Shown piece by piece: positions 20,827 to 32,594 of a stretch of DNA of 64,000 nucleotides; the first letter of the stretch is position 1, and every line of letters starts with the position of its first letter. The notes beneath the pieces are model-generated. The model ran no database searches and had not been told where the DNA came from. It worked only from the letters and a program-made list of their open reading frames with translations. Source of the stretch: Flectonema sp. DT1601 (taxonomy: Eukaryota > Euglenozoa > Diplonemea > Diplonemida > Diplonemidae); NCBI GenBank assembly GCA_964019425.1, contig OZ025792.1:1417025-1481024 (forward strand), given 5' to 3'. The position numbers and the translations under genes were made by a program.

Positions 20827-21264
20827 AGTTTACTCAGGGAATGATCACCAAGTCCACTTTTGTGCCTTTTTCTTACTGTTTTTTACTTTAAAATTTTCTG
20901 GTTAAAAATACCAAAAATTGTGCCGTGACCGGGAATTGAACCCCCGACCACGGTTACGTAAGCGATTTAAGGTCGACGACCATAACAACTCGGCTATGCA
21001 GGCTCTGGTACGTCGAAAATTTATTTATACTTATTACTTTTCTGTCCTAACGGAACGGAAAATGAAAAATGTCCTTCCTTATCTAAAATGCACTCTGCAC
21101 CTATTATGTTGGTTCAGCAGTGGCTTATCGAACTTATTAGCTCTCGTTGCACTGGTTAGCGCTGTGTTTGAGACGTTATATTATATCGGTACACTTTTAA
21201 CTAATATGTTACTTCCTTTCCTTAGCAAATTTTGCTCTTTTTGTTATTTCTCTAAAACAAAAGA
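20827..21264 (+). repeat. 5' terminal repeat A1 of element P
   Basis: About 440 bp starting near TTTACTCAGGGAATGATC and ending just before the gag ATG. It is repeated at 33841-34285 without visible differences. Confidence 0.85.
20921..21003 (-). pseudogene. tRNA-Leu-like module inside terminal repeat A1 of P
   Basis: The minus strand reads GCCTGCATAGCCGAG, an anticodon-loop-like CTTAAAT (UAA), a long variable arm, then GGGGGTTCAATTCCCGG and ACGGCA. It fits a tRNA-Leu(UAA)-derived sequence with weak acceptor pairing. It is repeated at 33940-34022. Confidence 0.6.
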
Positions 21265-22248
21265 ATGTCTACACCACCAATTGTGGAAATTCCGCATGTA
21301 GAATCTGAGATGGATTTAGATTCAATTCTGTTTGAGGATTTGAGGACGGTGAGAGCACAATCACCACGTGCCACCATCGGGGAAGCAGGGACGTTTTGGG
21401 ATCCCCAATCCAAAATGTCCGAAGAGATGATGAAAAACAATTCGTTGGCCTTGATAGGAAGAGAAGCGGTGTATTGTATGAGGAAGGAAGGGGAATCAAG
21501 TTGGAATTGGTATTGTGGCTTATTGTCAATGGTGGGTAATATGGGGAGGGTAACCTTGTCAAATTCGACAAGTCTTTTAAGGGGTGTGTATCGACACACG
21601 GGGCTGGACGAAACATTCGACTTTCCACATGCGGGCTTTGAATATGCCCATGTGATAAGCAAGGATGTGTATTGGGATGAGTGGTCCAAAAGGTTAGTTC
21701 TAGAAAATGAACAAAAGATGTTAGGCATGTGCCAAAAGGTAACTAATTTGGAATCGCAGGTGGCGTCATTGTTATCGCCACAGATGCATGGTGCGCAACC
21801 CCAGCCACAGATGCATGGTGCGCAACCCCAGCCACAGATGCATGGTGCGCAACCCCAGCCACAAATTCAACAAGAGAGTGGTATGATGCAACAAATGATG
21901 GCACTATTATCGCAAAATCAACAATTATGTCAGATGCAGTTGCAGCATTCATCGGAATTATTAAAAAAGAAGTCAGCAGATGTGTGTCAATTGTCACCAG
22001 AGAACATCGAATGTCTGGATTTTGATCTAGCGACGGATGCGACTAACGTGTTACAATGGCGCGATATTTTGGCGCAGGGTGGATCAGAAAGGTTGCTGGA
22101 TAAACTAGAAAACAAATACTGGTCAGTGCACAGGGGTAAATTGGCCACGAGGGAGTTAAGGGAGTTGAAGGCAGCCTTTGAAATTGTAAGAGATAATGTG
22201 AGGGTGGCAAGTACTAGATCAGCGGACTGGATTACTTCCAAACCACTT
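21265..22248 (+). mobile_element. gag part of element P (fossil)
   Basis: Starts at the ATG directly after A1. The product is homologous to the gag at 35650-36900 (shared VEIPHVE, RAQSPRATIGEAGTFWDP, FDFPH.GFEYAHVISKDVYW). It has a Gln-rich stretch with three tandem copies of a 10-residue unit (MHGAQPQPQ type). Interrupted by LINE L1. Confidence 0.8.
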
Positions 22249-22249
22249 C

Positions 22250-24420
22250 CAAACCGGGAATAATTCAGACCTGGAACCTCCCTTTGTAGGAGAATCTGTA
22301 GATTTTAAAACTTCACAAACAGCTTTCGTTCCTTATAACTCTACAACACCCACTTTTACCCCGTTACACCCGTCTCGTCTCAAATTCCGATCTTTTGGAA
22401 CTGAATGGAAGGACATCGACGTTTCTGCTGCAGAAAAACTTCAAACTTTCACCGTCGAAACAGAAAACTCTTCAAAACCTGCCGACCAACTTGATAAACT
22501 ACTCAAAACGGTTTATCAAATATGTAGCGGTTTCTTTGAAGAAACAAAGCGGAATTTACCCCGCAAACAGAAATCAAGGGAAGAGGTCATCCTCGACCAA
22601 GAAAAACTTGAATGTCGTCTGGAAATGAAACAGCTAAGACAGGAGCTCCGCAAATCTGGGCCTTCTATAGAGAACGCTGTCAAATGGAAAGAGGCAAGAA
22701 CGAGAATGAAAAGGATTTTCCGAATGTATCGGAATTTAGAAAAGAAAAATTTATTCAAAAAATTACAAGATAAATTTCGTCAAAATCCGTTTACTGCCAT
22801 AAAAGAAGAACTCCAAAAAGAAGATCCTCAACCCCCCTCCCTTGATATTCCAGAGGAAAAAATAATTGAACATTTTAAAAACAATTATTGTGACAATGAA
22901 AAAAAAAAAACTGATTTCACCCATCCCTCTTTTTTACCTAAGTCTGACTACAAGACAATGGATGATATCCAGTTCCCGAGCTTCGAACAGTTTGGTATTC
23001 TCTTATCAAAGAAAAAAAACAAATGTGCCCCTGGTCCCAATTGCATACCTTATGTTGTATGGAAAAAGGTCCCAACTTTTATGGAAGCACTTTACAAGGT
23101 ATTAAAGAGAATTTTCGAACTCAAGGCCTATCCGGATAGTTGGGGCTTAGCATTTGTAACAATGCTCCCAAAGCCCAACTCCGATGGGAAAGACATCTCG
23201 AAAACGAGACCGATAGCTGTGGGCAACTGCGACGGAAAAATTTTTAATACGGTTATTCAGGAAGCCGTCGCAAGCCACACTCTTTCTAAATTTAATTTTC
23301 AAAAAGGCTTTAGGAAAGGTGTCTCTGGGTGTATCGAACATGCCACGATCACCTCAGAGATTTTTAAAGAAGTGAAAGCTCTCCGGAAAAACCTAACAAT
23401 TGTCTGGGTGGATTTGGCAGATGCTTTCGGTTCAGTCAAACATCAATTAATTTTCTTTGCTTTAAAATATTTCGGAATTCACGAAAGAATAATCGGTTTC
23501 TATAAAAGGTATTATTCCTCCATGCGCGTCCAAATCAGAGTTGGAGAAGGCCTGACGCCCACTATCCCTTTTGAAGTTGGTGTCTTTCAAGGCTGCGTTT
23601 CCTCCCCAACCCTTTTTAATTTGGTATTCCAACTACTGCTCTTTTCCTTAGCAGTTCATCAACAGGAAGCCTACGAGTTTAACAATAAATCCCTCCAACT
23701 ATTAGTTGCAGCTTTTGCTGATGATTTACAACTTACCACGTCATCAAAGGCGGGGGCAAAATTGCTAATCAAGTCGCTCGAACAGTTTCTTTCCTGGTCT
23801 CGAGGTATGAAAGCGAAACCCCAGAAATGCATTGCCCACAGCTTTGTACAAGGGAAACCAGCTAACCCGGACCTGAAGATTAACAATGTTCCGATTACGA
23901 ATCTCCAGGAAGCTGGAGAGTTCAAATACCTCGGGCGTTGGTTTGAGCCGAACGCCAAAGAACAGAAATTGCGAGAGCGCCTGACCACTTTTACCAGGAA
24001 TTTTTTAAAAAAAGTCGACGCCATGCCACTATATGGGTCTCAGAAGGCTTGGTCTGTCCAACACTTGTTATTGTCAAGGTTAACATGGAGTTTGATGATC
24101 CATGACTTATCTCTCCCTTTTGCCAAAAAAATGGACAAAATTATTAAACCTTTTTTGAAGAAATGGTGGGGATTTGTCCGCTCTGCGAACACAGTCATCC
24201 TTTTTACCGGTTCAAAGAACACTGTTGGTCTCAGACACAAAAGAGTTGAGACGCTATATAAACAAGCGCAATCAATTAAACTAGACATCCTCAGATCCTC
24301 ACAGGACTCTGACATGCACGGTGTCTACAATGTTATTATGGAGAAATCGTCCAACTGGTCGAAAAAGTTTTCAGCTTCTGCTGAGTGGGAGCGCCTTATT
24401 AAGTTTTTTTCTTACCGTTC
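22250..24420 (+). CDS. L1 reverse transcriptase part (N-terminally truncated)
   Basis: An open frame of about 720 codons with no start of its own at the junction. RT motifs in order: CAPGPNCIPYVVWK, then KTRPIAVGNCDGKIF, motif A VWVDLADAFGSV, motif B GVFQGCVSSPTLFN, motif C AAFADDLQLTT, then SWSRGMKAKPQKC and FKYLGRWFEP. These place it among non-LTR RTs. Motif A has AFG where AFD is usual. The upstream 120 residues are charged and carry no recognisable DNA-binding fingers, which should lie in the missing 5' part. Translation then runs into R3, after which the same protein resumes. Confidence 0.8.
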
Positions 24421-25047
24421 TCTCATTTGTCTTGTATAACTTCAGTTATATCCATTTTACTTTTTATTGTTTCCCATCTACTTTTTATTTTCTATTAGTT
24501 CTGGTCAGAAACTCCTGGGCAGCAAGAAGGAAAGTAGTTGAGTACTTCTGGGTGTTTGGCATCACCCCCCATAGTGAGCAAGTACAACAGGTAGCATTGG
24601 TAGTCTGTTGATCCTGAGTGATCCCAGCTACAGTTTTGTTTTTCTTTCTTTTTTTTAGAAGAAGATCAGGACATCCAAGCACTGCTGGATAGTTGCTGAA
24701 TGCAGGGCCTGCCTGTGGCATTATAATAACAGGCTAAGTCATTTGTAGTTCATAGTTTACCTTTGATTTTATAACTTCACACAGGGTACTATGAACGATG
24801 AGAGATCCAGTGGGATCACTCAGGGTCTAGTAGAGACCACCAATGTTGTGCGTTGATAGGCAAGGTGACCAACCTTGACATTCTTTCTTTTCTCTCCTGT
24901 TGTGACAAACACAAAATACACACACAGCTTACAGTGTGTTCTTTGTGTATGTTTTCTTCAGGTGTGAGTAGTTTTTTTGTTCTTGCTCTTCAGGGAGGGC
25001 CTTAGCCAAAAGCTAACAGTCCAAATCTCACCTGGAAATTCAACTCA
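24421..25047 (+). mobile_element. LINE-like family R copy 3, inserted in L1
   Basis: The longest uninterrupted R copy in the window (about 625 bp), from CTCATTTGTCTTGTATAAC to the R 3' end (TTAGC-CAAAA-GCTAA, CAGTCC, AAATCTCACCTGG, AAATTCAACTC). It splits the L1 coding region between RT and endonuclease and is therefore the youngest insertion in the stack. It has no plausible coding region; the minus-strand frame MPQAGPAFSNYPAVLG recurs only because the repeat recurs. Confidence 0.8.
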
Positions 25048-27708
25048 GCGAAGCAATCAGCTGGTCTTGGTCACCGATTGCGCGATCTACGTACTACTCG
25101 CCCCGATCTCCTTAAGCGTTTTGAAGTGGAAGCCACAGATGAACTACTGAACTCTTTGAATAAATTACAAGTCCAAGGTCAATGGAAGGAGTGGTCTAAA
25201 TGTATGATAAACGACTTCACCTGGAATAAGGTACTTAGGGAGGGAAATCCTGCCTATATCTCATTTCAACTGAAAGCGGTTACAAACACCCTCCCCTCAC
25301 AAGATAATTTAAAGAGGTGGAACATCACCAATGTGGACCAAAATTGTGTTTTGTGTGGCAAAGTGAATCCTACCCTCAGGCATGTCTTAACAGGCTGTCC
25401 TGTCTCTTTAACACAAGGGAGGTTCACGTGGCGTCACGACAGCGTTCTAAAACGCATTGTTATCTTCTTGGAAGAGTTGATAATAAAAGCCAACAAAAGA
25501 AAAGAAAACCTCCCGCCTCCCTCTCAAACTTTTTTAAAAACAGGGGAAAATAAACCCCTAGAAAGAATTTCTAAAGAGACAGGCGAACTTTCACTAGCGA
25601 ATGATTGGGTCATCCTCGACGATGTCGGTGATAACCGCCTAATTGTTCCTCTTGAAGTGTGCCATGTCTCGTCCTCTCTAAGACCAGACATTTTTATTTA
25701 TTCTTTTTTTGCGAAAAGAGCACTGATTTTGGAGCTGACGTGTCCAAATGAAGATCGTTTCGAAACCTCTCATGTCTTAAAGGAAAAGAAATACCTAAAG
25801 CTAAGAGACTCGATCATCGCTAATGGCTTCGACTGTAACATTTTTACTATTGAAGTTGGCGTACGAGGAAACATCTGCATGGACCAGCTGAACATCTGGA
25901 CACGTCACATCGGTTCACCTTTAGCACCAACAAAAGCTTTATTTTGTGAATGCACCAGAATCGCCAGACAGTGCTCATATGTTCTGTTCCAGACGAGGAA
26001 CCTCCCCACGTGGCATTCAAGACCACTAATGCGCAGCATTAAAGAAGAACCTGCCACTGCAAGTTTTATAAAAGATGGTAAAGAAATCTTCCCTGTGGAA
26101 GAAGTCAAAATCCACAAAGTAACAAAACTGAAAACGATCGAAAAGCTCACCATTGAAAGATCGTGGCTTGAGAAATGTTTTATCTGGCAAACTTGTTACG
26201 CATCGGCTCTTTCTATTCTACTTATTGCCAATGGTTCTTCCTCCCCGGCCCCCTCTGTTTTGTTAGATGAGGATGAGCTCACTGGACTCTCCTTGTCATT
26301 CTCTTCTATTTCTTCCATCTCTTTCCAGACTCCCCCACCTGAACTCATGTCAACGGGATCGCAAACACTTCCTGCTGATTTCGCTATAGTGATAAGAACT
26401 CAATCTGACATGGGTTCTCAAACCCCCTTGTACAAAAAAAAAGAAGGAAAATTAAGGCTGAAACTTTCCTTGAAATGCCAGATTTTAGAAAACGAATTAG
26501 AGCAAATGAAAGAACGAATTTTTTATGTTCTATTTTTATTTTACTTTAATGCGATGTCAGCCTCCCTCGAGAAAGACAAGCAGTTACTAAATGGATTACC
26601 TGTTGAGATCAAAGCTACCAACCAGGATCCATCCTCACTTCCTCCTGCGCCCCCTGTTTTAATTATTGAAAAAGATAGAAAAGAATATGAACTTCTGGAA
26701 GGAGTAATTCAACGGTTAACAGCAGAACGCGATGAATCGAAGACTTCTCTTTCTGCACTAGTTCGACAATATGACTTAGTGGAAGATTACAGGAAACGTG
26801 AGCTCGCAAATCTGACTCAGAGAGCAGACCTATCGGAAATGGCGCTCTTTAATTACCATCAAAGGTTTGTTCTTCTGTCGAACGAATTGGAGACCAAATG
26901 TAATGAGGAAAGAGAAAGTAAAATAAGACTTTTCTATACTCAACAGGAGGTCGAGAGTTTGCGTGCCGCGCGTCCCCGTATGACCCACTTTAGTCAACAA
27001 GTTTCCCCCCGAACCCCCGTTTTGTATGAATCTGTTGCTATGATGAAGATAGCAAAGAACTACCTTTCGCTCTTTACAACTACGAGTAGTCTTTTTACTC
27101 CTCTTATTAAACCCCTTATCCCTACCCTTAATTATATCACCCCTCTTTGTCCTCTAGCCTCAATTCCTCCGACAATGCCGCAGAGTGAAGCTCTCGACCG
27201 CACGCCGACCAAGATTTTACGACAAGAGAGTCACGTTATCTCCGTTAAAGAGAATACACCTATTGCGAGACAATGGTCCGAGGGTAGGATTGACTTACTC
27301 GAGAATTACTGTCGAGCAGTAGATGACTCTCTCGAAACAAACGAGAAAGCGGCAGAGCTCTCAGAACAACTTCTGGATGCCCAACTTCGCCTCTCGGAGC
27401 TGAATCACCAACGGTGTACAACTCACGCAGAGCAGCTTGAGCAATCCATGATGTTAACGGGACTGGCGAGCGATTTAAATGCTCAACTCGCCTTGGCACG
27501 GTCTCAAATTGCGGCCCTGAAGTTCCAATTAGCTTCATGGGCAGAAGGTTTGAGTCCGCCAGACACAGAAGAACATGAGGAAAATGAAACTCCGCCGAGA
27601 AAGTCTGAGCGTTCAACTCTGAAAAAACGAACCCCTCCATCAAGATATCGTTACAATCGAAGGAGATGTTCTGCTGATGACGTTCACGGTGACTCCACCC
27701 CCTTGTAA
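25048..27708 (+). CDS. L1 endonuclease part with long coiled-coil extension
   Basis: About 885 codons continuing the L1 protein after R3. Residues about 95-110 hold a CCHC finger (CVLCGKVNPTLRHVLTGC), followed by the restriction-like endonuclease: WRHDSVLKRIV, SSSLRPDIFIY, ALILELTCPNEDRF and EKKYLKLRD give the RHD, PD, D/E and K elements known from R2-type LINEs. R2 proteins normally end soon after this domain. Here another roughly 550 residues follow: a Ser/Thr-rich linker, then heptad-rich stretches (EYELLEGVIQRLTAERDESK; AAELSEQLLDAQLRLSELNH) and a basic C-terminus. The frame is open to the stop at 27706-27708. Confidence 0.8.
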   Translation, partial: AKQSAGLGHRLRDLRTTRPDLLKRFEVEATDELLNSLNKLQVQGQWKEWSKCMINDFTWNKVLREGNPAYISFQLKAVTNTLPSQDNLKRWNITNVDQNCVLCGKVNPTLRHVLTGCPVSLTQGRFTWRHDSVLKRIVIFLEELIIKANKRKENLPPPSQTFLKTGENKPLERISKETGELSLANDWVILDDVGDNRLIVPLEVCHVSSSLRPDIFIYSFFAKRALILELTCPNEDRFETSHVLKEKKYLKLRDSIIANGFDCNIFTIEVGVRGNICMDQLNIWTRHIGSPLAPTKALFCECTRIARQCSYVLFQTRNLPTWHSRPLMRSIKEEPATASFIKDGKEIFPVEEVKIHKVTKLKTIEKLTIERSWLEKCFIWQTCYASALSILLIANGSSSPAPSVLLDEDELTGLSLSFSSISSISFQTPPPELMSTGSQTLPADFAIVIRTQSDMGSQTPLYKKKEGKLRLKLSLKCQILENELEQMKERIFYVLFLFYFNAMSASLEKDKQLLNGLPVEIKATNQDPSSLPPAPPVLIIEKDRKEYELLEGVIQRLTAERDESKTSLSALVRQYDLVEDYRKRELANLTQRADLSEMALFNYHQRFVLLSNELETKCNEERESKIRLFYTQQEVESLRAARPRMTHFSQQVSPRTPVLYESVAMMKIAKNYLSLFTTTSSLFTPLIKPLIPTLNYITPLCPLASIPPTMPQSEALDRTPTKILRQESHVISVKENTPIARQWSEGRIDLLENYCRAVDDSLETNEKAAELSEQLLDAQLRLSELNHQRCTTHAEQLEQSMMLTGLASDLNAQLALARSQIAALKFQLASWAEGLSPPDTEEHEENETPPRKSERSTLKKRTPPSRYRYNRRRCSADDVHGDSTPL

Positions 27709-28139
27709 TTCTCTTTTTCCTTACTTTCACATCACTTTGTTTATTTAGTTTTTTAGCTTATTTATTATTTATTGTTCGTTTTTGTTTGTATTATTTTATC
27801 GATATGTTTATGTCCGTCAGATCATAACGTTAATCAGGTTAATTGTTAATTGTTAATTATAAATGGTCTAAACCCCAATCCAAGTTCCCAAGGCTTGGCA
27901 TAGATTTGAGTGACGCCTTACTGGCCTCCTCATCCTCTATGAGTGGTGAGGGGGCCAGCAATGGTTTTTTTTTTTTTTTTTTCTCTTATTTCTTTTTTTC
28001 TTTTTCTTTTACTCTAATATGAAATATTTTTGAACAAAATGTGATTATTAATTTAAAAAAAAAAAAAAAAAATAATAATGTAAATGAATAAAAAAAAAAA
28101 AAAAAACATGCCTTGGGAATACAATCAAAGCCCCAATTA
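27709..28139 (+). other. Proximal 3' region of L1
   Basis: AT-rich non-coding sequence directly after the stop, with a GGCTTGGCATAG...GGGGCCAGC block near 27890-27960 and long T and A runs. No RNA gene is recognised. Confidence 0.5.
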
Positions 28140-28640
28140 ATCGGTCCTTTCTTTTTCCTTCTTGTCAAGTGATCGCTCCACTCGACGATCACCAAAACCG
28201 ATTGTATTTATATCTGTTCTTTTCTCAACGATCGGCTATACCGACCATTTTTTTTTTATTTATATAAATAATTGTTTTCTTCTTCTCGACGATCAGTTCC
28301 AATTGATCGACCTTTTTTTTTTTTTTCCTTTATTCCTTCCATCCCTCCCGCTCCCCTAATTGTAAATAAAAACAAGATCAGCTCAGCTTGATCGTTAATC
28401 TTTTTTTCTTTTTTTAATTTAAACTGATTGTATTTATATCTGTTTATTTTTCTCAACGATCGGCTATACCGATCAACCTTTAAAATAATTTCTTCTTCTC
28501 GACGATCAGATCCAAATGATCAACCTTTTCTTTTTTTTTCCTCTATTCCTTCCATCCCTCCCGCTCCCCTATTTGTAATAAAAACAAGATCAGCTCAGCT
28601 TGATCGTTAATTTTTTTTCTTTCTTTTTTGTTGGTCCTAG
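28140..28640 (+). repeat. Two tandem hairpin units of about 225 bp in the L 3' region
   Basis: Each unit carries short stem-loops: GATCGG-CTATA-CCGATC, CGATCA-n-TGATCG, and GATCA-GCTCAGCT-TGATC, plus CCTTCCATCCCTCCCGCTCC. The units differ by small changes. The same two units occur in reverse at 46600-46975. Confidence 0.75.
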
Positions 28641-29269
28641 TCAAGACCTTAAACTGACTAACCGGTCTTAATTTTAAATAAGTGTTAACCTAGTTTCTCT
28701 TTTCCTTTTCAATTTCCTTTTAATACTCTCTATCTGGTCTGTTATGTCATATTTCTCATTTAATTTTATCATCCATTTTACTTTTCACTGTTTCCCATCT
28801 ACATTTTATTTTCAAATAGTTACGGTCTGTTAAAAAAAAAAAAAAGTTTAAATAAGTTAAATTGAACATGTTAACTCAATTCCTCAATTCTTCCGTCATG
28901 GTCATGACATTCTTTTTCGTTTCTCTAAATGCACAAGAGATACCATCACTCATGAGATACCAACGCACATACGAGATACCAGCACTCCAGAGATACCGAC
29001 ACGCTAGAGATACCAAGTCACTTGAGATACCTCCTTGTAAATTAATTCCCGGTATTTCAAATTTGAATTGATAGTGTCAACTCTGCTTGCTGCTCTTGTT
29101 AATGTGTTGTCTCCTGACAGTGATCTTAACTCCTGTAAAAAGAAAAAAAAAAAAGAAATCAAAAAAGAAGAATTTTCAAACGAAGTTATAACAACCCCTA
29201 CCACCCATTATGATCAATTCCGCTTGTTTTTTTTTTTTTTTTAAAACAAAAAAAAAATAAAAAAATTAT
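28641..29269 (+). other. Unique spacer in the L 3' region
   Basis: Contains the block CATTTTACTTTTCACTGTTT and CCCATCTACATTTTATTTTC, shared with family R (for example at 17290-17335), and a stretch of near-repeats of GAGATACC at 28935-29030. Its reverse copy lies at 46000-46560. Confidence 0.6.
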
Positions 29270-31173
29270 AAAAGATTAAACAATGTTATCATTGTATTTT
29301 TATCGATCGACTATGTCGATTACTTTCTATTTTCCGTCCTGGTCAAGACGCTAAACTGATTGTTTTTTTTTTTTTTTTCCCAAAATTAATAAAAAAGAAT
29401 ATAAAAAAAAAAAAATAAAAAAAAAGAATAAACAATGTTATCATTGTTTTTTTATCGTTCGACTTTGTCGACTAATTTCTATTTTCCTTTTTTTTCTTTA
29501 AAGAATAAATAAAAAGAATTTAAAAAAAAAAAAAAAAAAAAAAGAATAAACAATGTTATCATTGTTTTTTTATCGATCGACTATGTCGATTACTTTCTAT
29601 TTTCCGTCCTGGTCAAGACGCTAAACTGATTGTTTTTTTTTTTTTTTTTTCAAAATTAATAAAAAAGAATATAAAAAAAAAAAAAATAAAAAAAAGATTA
29701 AACAATGTTATCATTGTTTTTTTATCGTTCGACTTTGTCGACTAATTTCTATTTTCCGTTTTTTTTTTCTTAAAAAATAAATAAAAAGAATTTAAAAAAA
29801 AAAAAAAAAAAAAAAAGAATAAACAATGTTATCATTGTTTTTTTTATCGATCGACTATGTCGATTACTTTCTATTTTCCGTCCTGGTCAAGACGCTAAAC
29901 TGATTGTTTTTTTTTTTTTTTTTTTTCAAAATTAATAAAAAAGAATATAAAAAAAAAAAAAATAAAAAAAAGAATAAACAATGTTATCATTGTTTTTTTA
30001 TCGTTCGACTTTGTCGACTAAATTCTATTTTCCGTTTTTTTCTCTTAAAAAATAAATAAAAAGAATTTAAAAAAAAAAAAAAAAAAAAGAATAAACAATG
30101 TTATCATTGTTTTTTTATCGATCGATTTTGTCGACTAATTTCTATTTTCCGTCCTGGTCAGGACGCTAAACTGATTGTTTTTTTTTTTTCAAAATTAATA
30201 AAAAAAGATTATAAAAAAAAAAAAATAAAAAAAAGAATAAACAATGTTATCATTGTTTTTTTATCGTTCGACTTTGTCGACTAATTTCTATTTTCCGTCC
30301 CGGTCAAGACGCTAAACTGATTGTTTTTTCTAAATAAATAAAAAGAATAAAAAAAAAAAAAAAAAAAAAAAGATTAAACAATGTTATCATTGTTTTTTTT
30401 TATCGATCGACTATGTCGATTACTTTCTATTTTCCGTCCTGGTCAGGACGCTAAACTGATTGTTTTTTCTTTAAAAAATAAATAAAAAGAATAAAAAAAA
30501 AAAAAAAAAAAAAAAGAATAAACAATGTTATCATTGTTTTGTTATCGATTGACTTTGTCGACTAATTTCTATTTTCCGTCCTGGTCAAGACGCTAAACTG
30601 ATTGTTTTTTCTTTAAAAAATAAATAAAAAGAATAAAAAAAAAAAACAAAAAAAAAAGAATAAACAATGTTATCATTGTTTTTTTATCGTTCGACTTTGT
30701 CGACTAATTTCTATTTTCCGTTTTTTTTCTTAAAAAATAAATAAAAAGAATTTAAAAAAAAAAAAAAAAAAAAAAAAGAATAAACAATGTTATCATTGTT
30801 TTGTTATCGATTGACTTTGTCGACTAATTTCTATTTTCCGTCCTGGTCAAGACGCTAAACTGATTGTTTTTTCTTTAAAAAATAAATAAAAAGAATAAAA
30901 AAAAAAAACAAAAAAAAAAGAATAAACAATGTTATCATTGTTTTTTTATCGATCGACTATGTCGATCACTTTCTATTTTTCGTCCTGGTCAGGACGCTAA
31001 ACTGATTGTTTTTTCTTTAAAATTAATAAAAAGAATAAAAAAAAAAAGAAAAAAGGAATAAACAATGTTATCATTGTTTTTATTTTATCGATCGACTATG
31101 TCGATTACTTTCTATTTTCCGTCCTGGTCAAGACGCTAAACTGATTGTTTTTTCTTTAAAAAATAATAAGAAG

Positions 31174-31208
<35 letters not shown>

Positions 31209-31319
31209 TAAACAATGTTATCATTGTTTTTTTATCGATCGACTATGTCGATCACTTTCTATTTTTCGTCCTGGTCAAGACGCTAAACTGATTGTTTTTT
31301 CTTTAAAAATAATAAAAAG

Positions 31320-31353
<34 letters not shown>

Positions 31354-32028
31354 AATAAACAATGTTATCATTGTTTTTTTTTTTCGATCGACTATGTCGA
31401 TCACTTTCTATTTTCCGTCCTGGTCAAGACGTTAAACTGATTGTTTTTTTTCAAAATTAATAAAAAAGAATACAAAAAAAAATAAAAAAAAAAGAATAAA
31501 CAATGTTATCATTGTTTTTTTTTATCGATCGACTATGTCGATCACTTTCTATTTTCCGTCCTGGTCAAGACGCTAAACTGATTGTTTTTTTTTTCAAAAT
31601 TAATAAAAAGAATATAAAAAAAAAATAAAAAAAAAAGAATAAACAATGTTATCATTGTTTTTTTTTTTATTGTTCGACTTTGTTGACTAATTTCTATTTT
31701 CCGTTTTTTTTTTTTCTTTTTAAAAAATAAATAAAAAGAATTTAAAAAAAAAAAAAAAAAAAAAAGAATAAACAATGTTATCATTGTTTTTTTTTCATCG
31801 ATCGACTATGTCGATTACTTTCTATTTTCCGTCCTGGTCAAGACGCTAAACTGATTGTTTTTTTTTTCAAAATTAATAAAAAAGAATATAAAAAAAAAAA
31901 AACAAAAACAAAAAGAATAAACAATGTTATCATTGTTTTTTTATCGATCGACTATGTCGATCACTTTCTATTTTCCGTCCTGGTCAAGACGCTAAACTGA
32001 TTGTTTTTTCTTTAAAAAATAATTAAAA

Positions 32029-32061
<33 letters not shown>

Positions 32062-32433
32062 TTAATCAATGTTATCATTGTTTTTTTTTTATCGTTCGAC
32101 TTTGTTGACTAATTTTTATTTTCCGTTTTTTTCTTTAAAATAAATAAAAAGAATTTAAAAAAAAAAAAAAAAAAAAAGAATAAACAATGTTATCATTGTT
32201 TTTTTATCGATCGACTATGTCGATCACTTTCTATTTTCCGTCCTGGTCAAGACACTAAACTGATTGTTTTTTCTTTAAAAAATAATTAAAAGGTTAAAAA
32301 AAAAAAAAAAAAAAAAGGAATAAACAATGTTATCATTGTTTTTTTTTTATCGATCGACTATGTCGATTACTTTCTATTTTCCGTCCTGGTCAAGACGCTA
32401 AACTGATTGTTTTTTCTTTAAAATAATTAAAAG

Positions 32434-32467
<34 letters not shown>

Positions 32468-32575
32468 AATAAACAATGTTATCATTTTTTTTTTTCTATC
32501 GATCGACTATGTCGATTAATTTCTATTTTCCGTCCTGATCGAGACGCTAAACTGATTGTTTCCTTTTTTTAAATA
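29270..32575 (+). repeat. Array of 24 hairpin units (120-150 bp) in the L 3' region
   Basis: Each unit starts with the inverted repeat AACAATG-TTAT-CATTGTT, followed by a second stem of the type ATCGAC-TAT-GTCGAT or TCGAC-TTT-GTCGA, TCTATTTTCCG, often GTCCTGGTCAAGAC and GCTAAACTGATTG, then T- and A-runs. Two subtypes roughly alternate. I counted 24 occurrences of the first stem between 29280 and 32480. Stems stay paired while spacer length varies. Confidence 0.85.
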
Positions 32576-32594
32576 ATAAAAAAAAAAAAAAAAA

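Noticed and set aside
24485-24721. Recurring minus-strand frame MPQAGPAFSNYPAVLG... in R copies
   Set aside because: It recurs because R recurs; it is antisense to the R 3' end, short, and lacks any known domain.
29270-32575. CRISPR-like array
   Set aside because: Units are near-identical over their whole length with A/T-run length differences; there are no unique spacers, and the context is a eukaryotic LINE.
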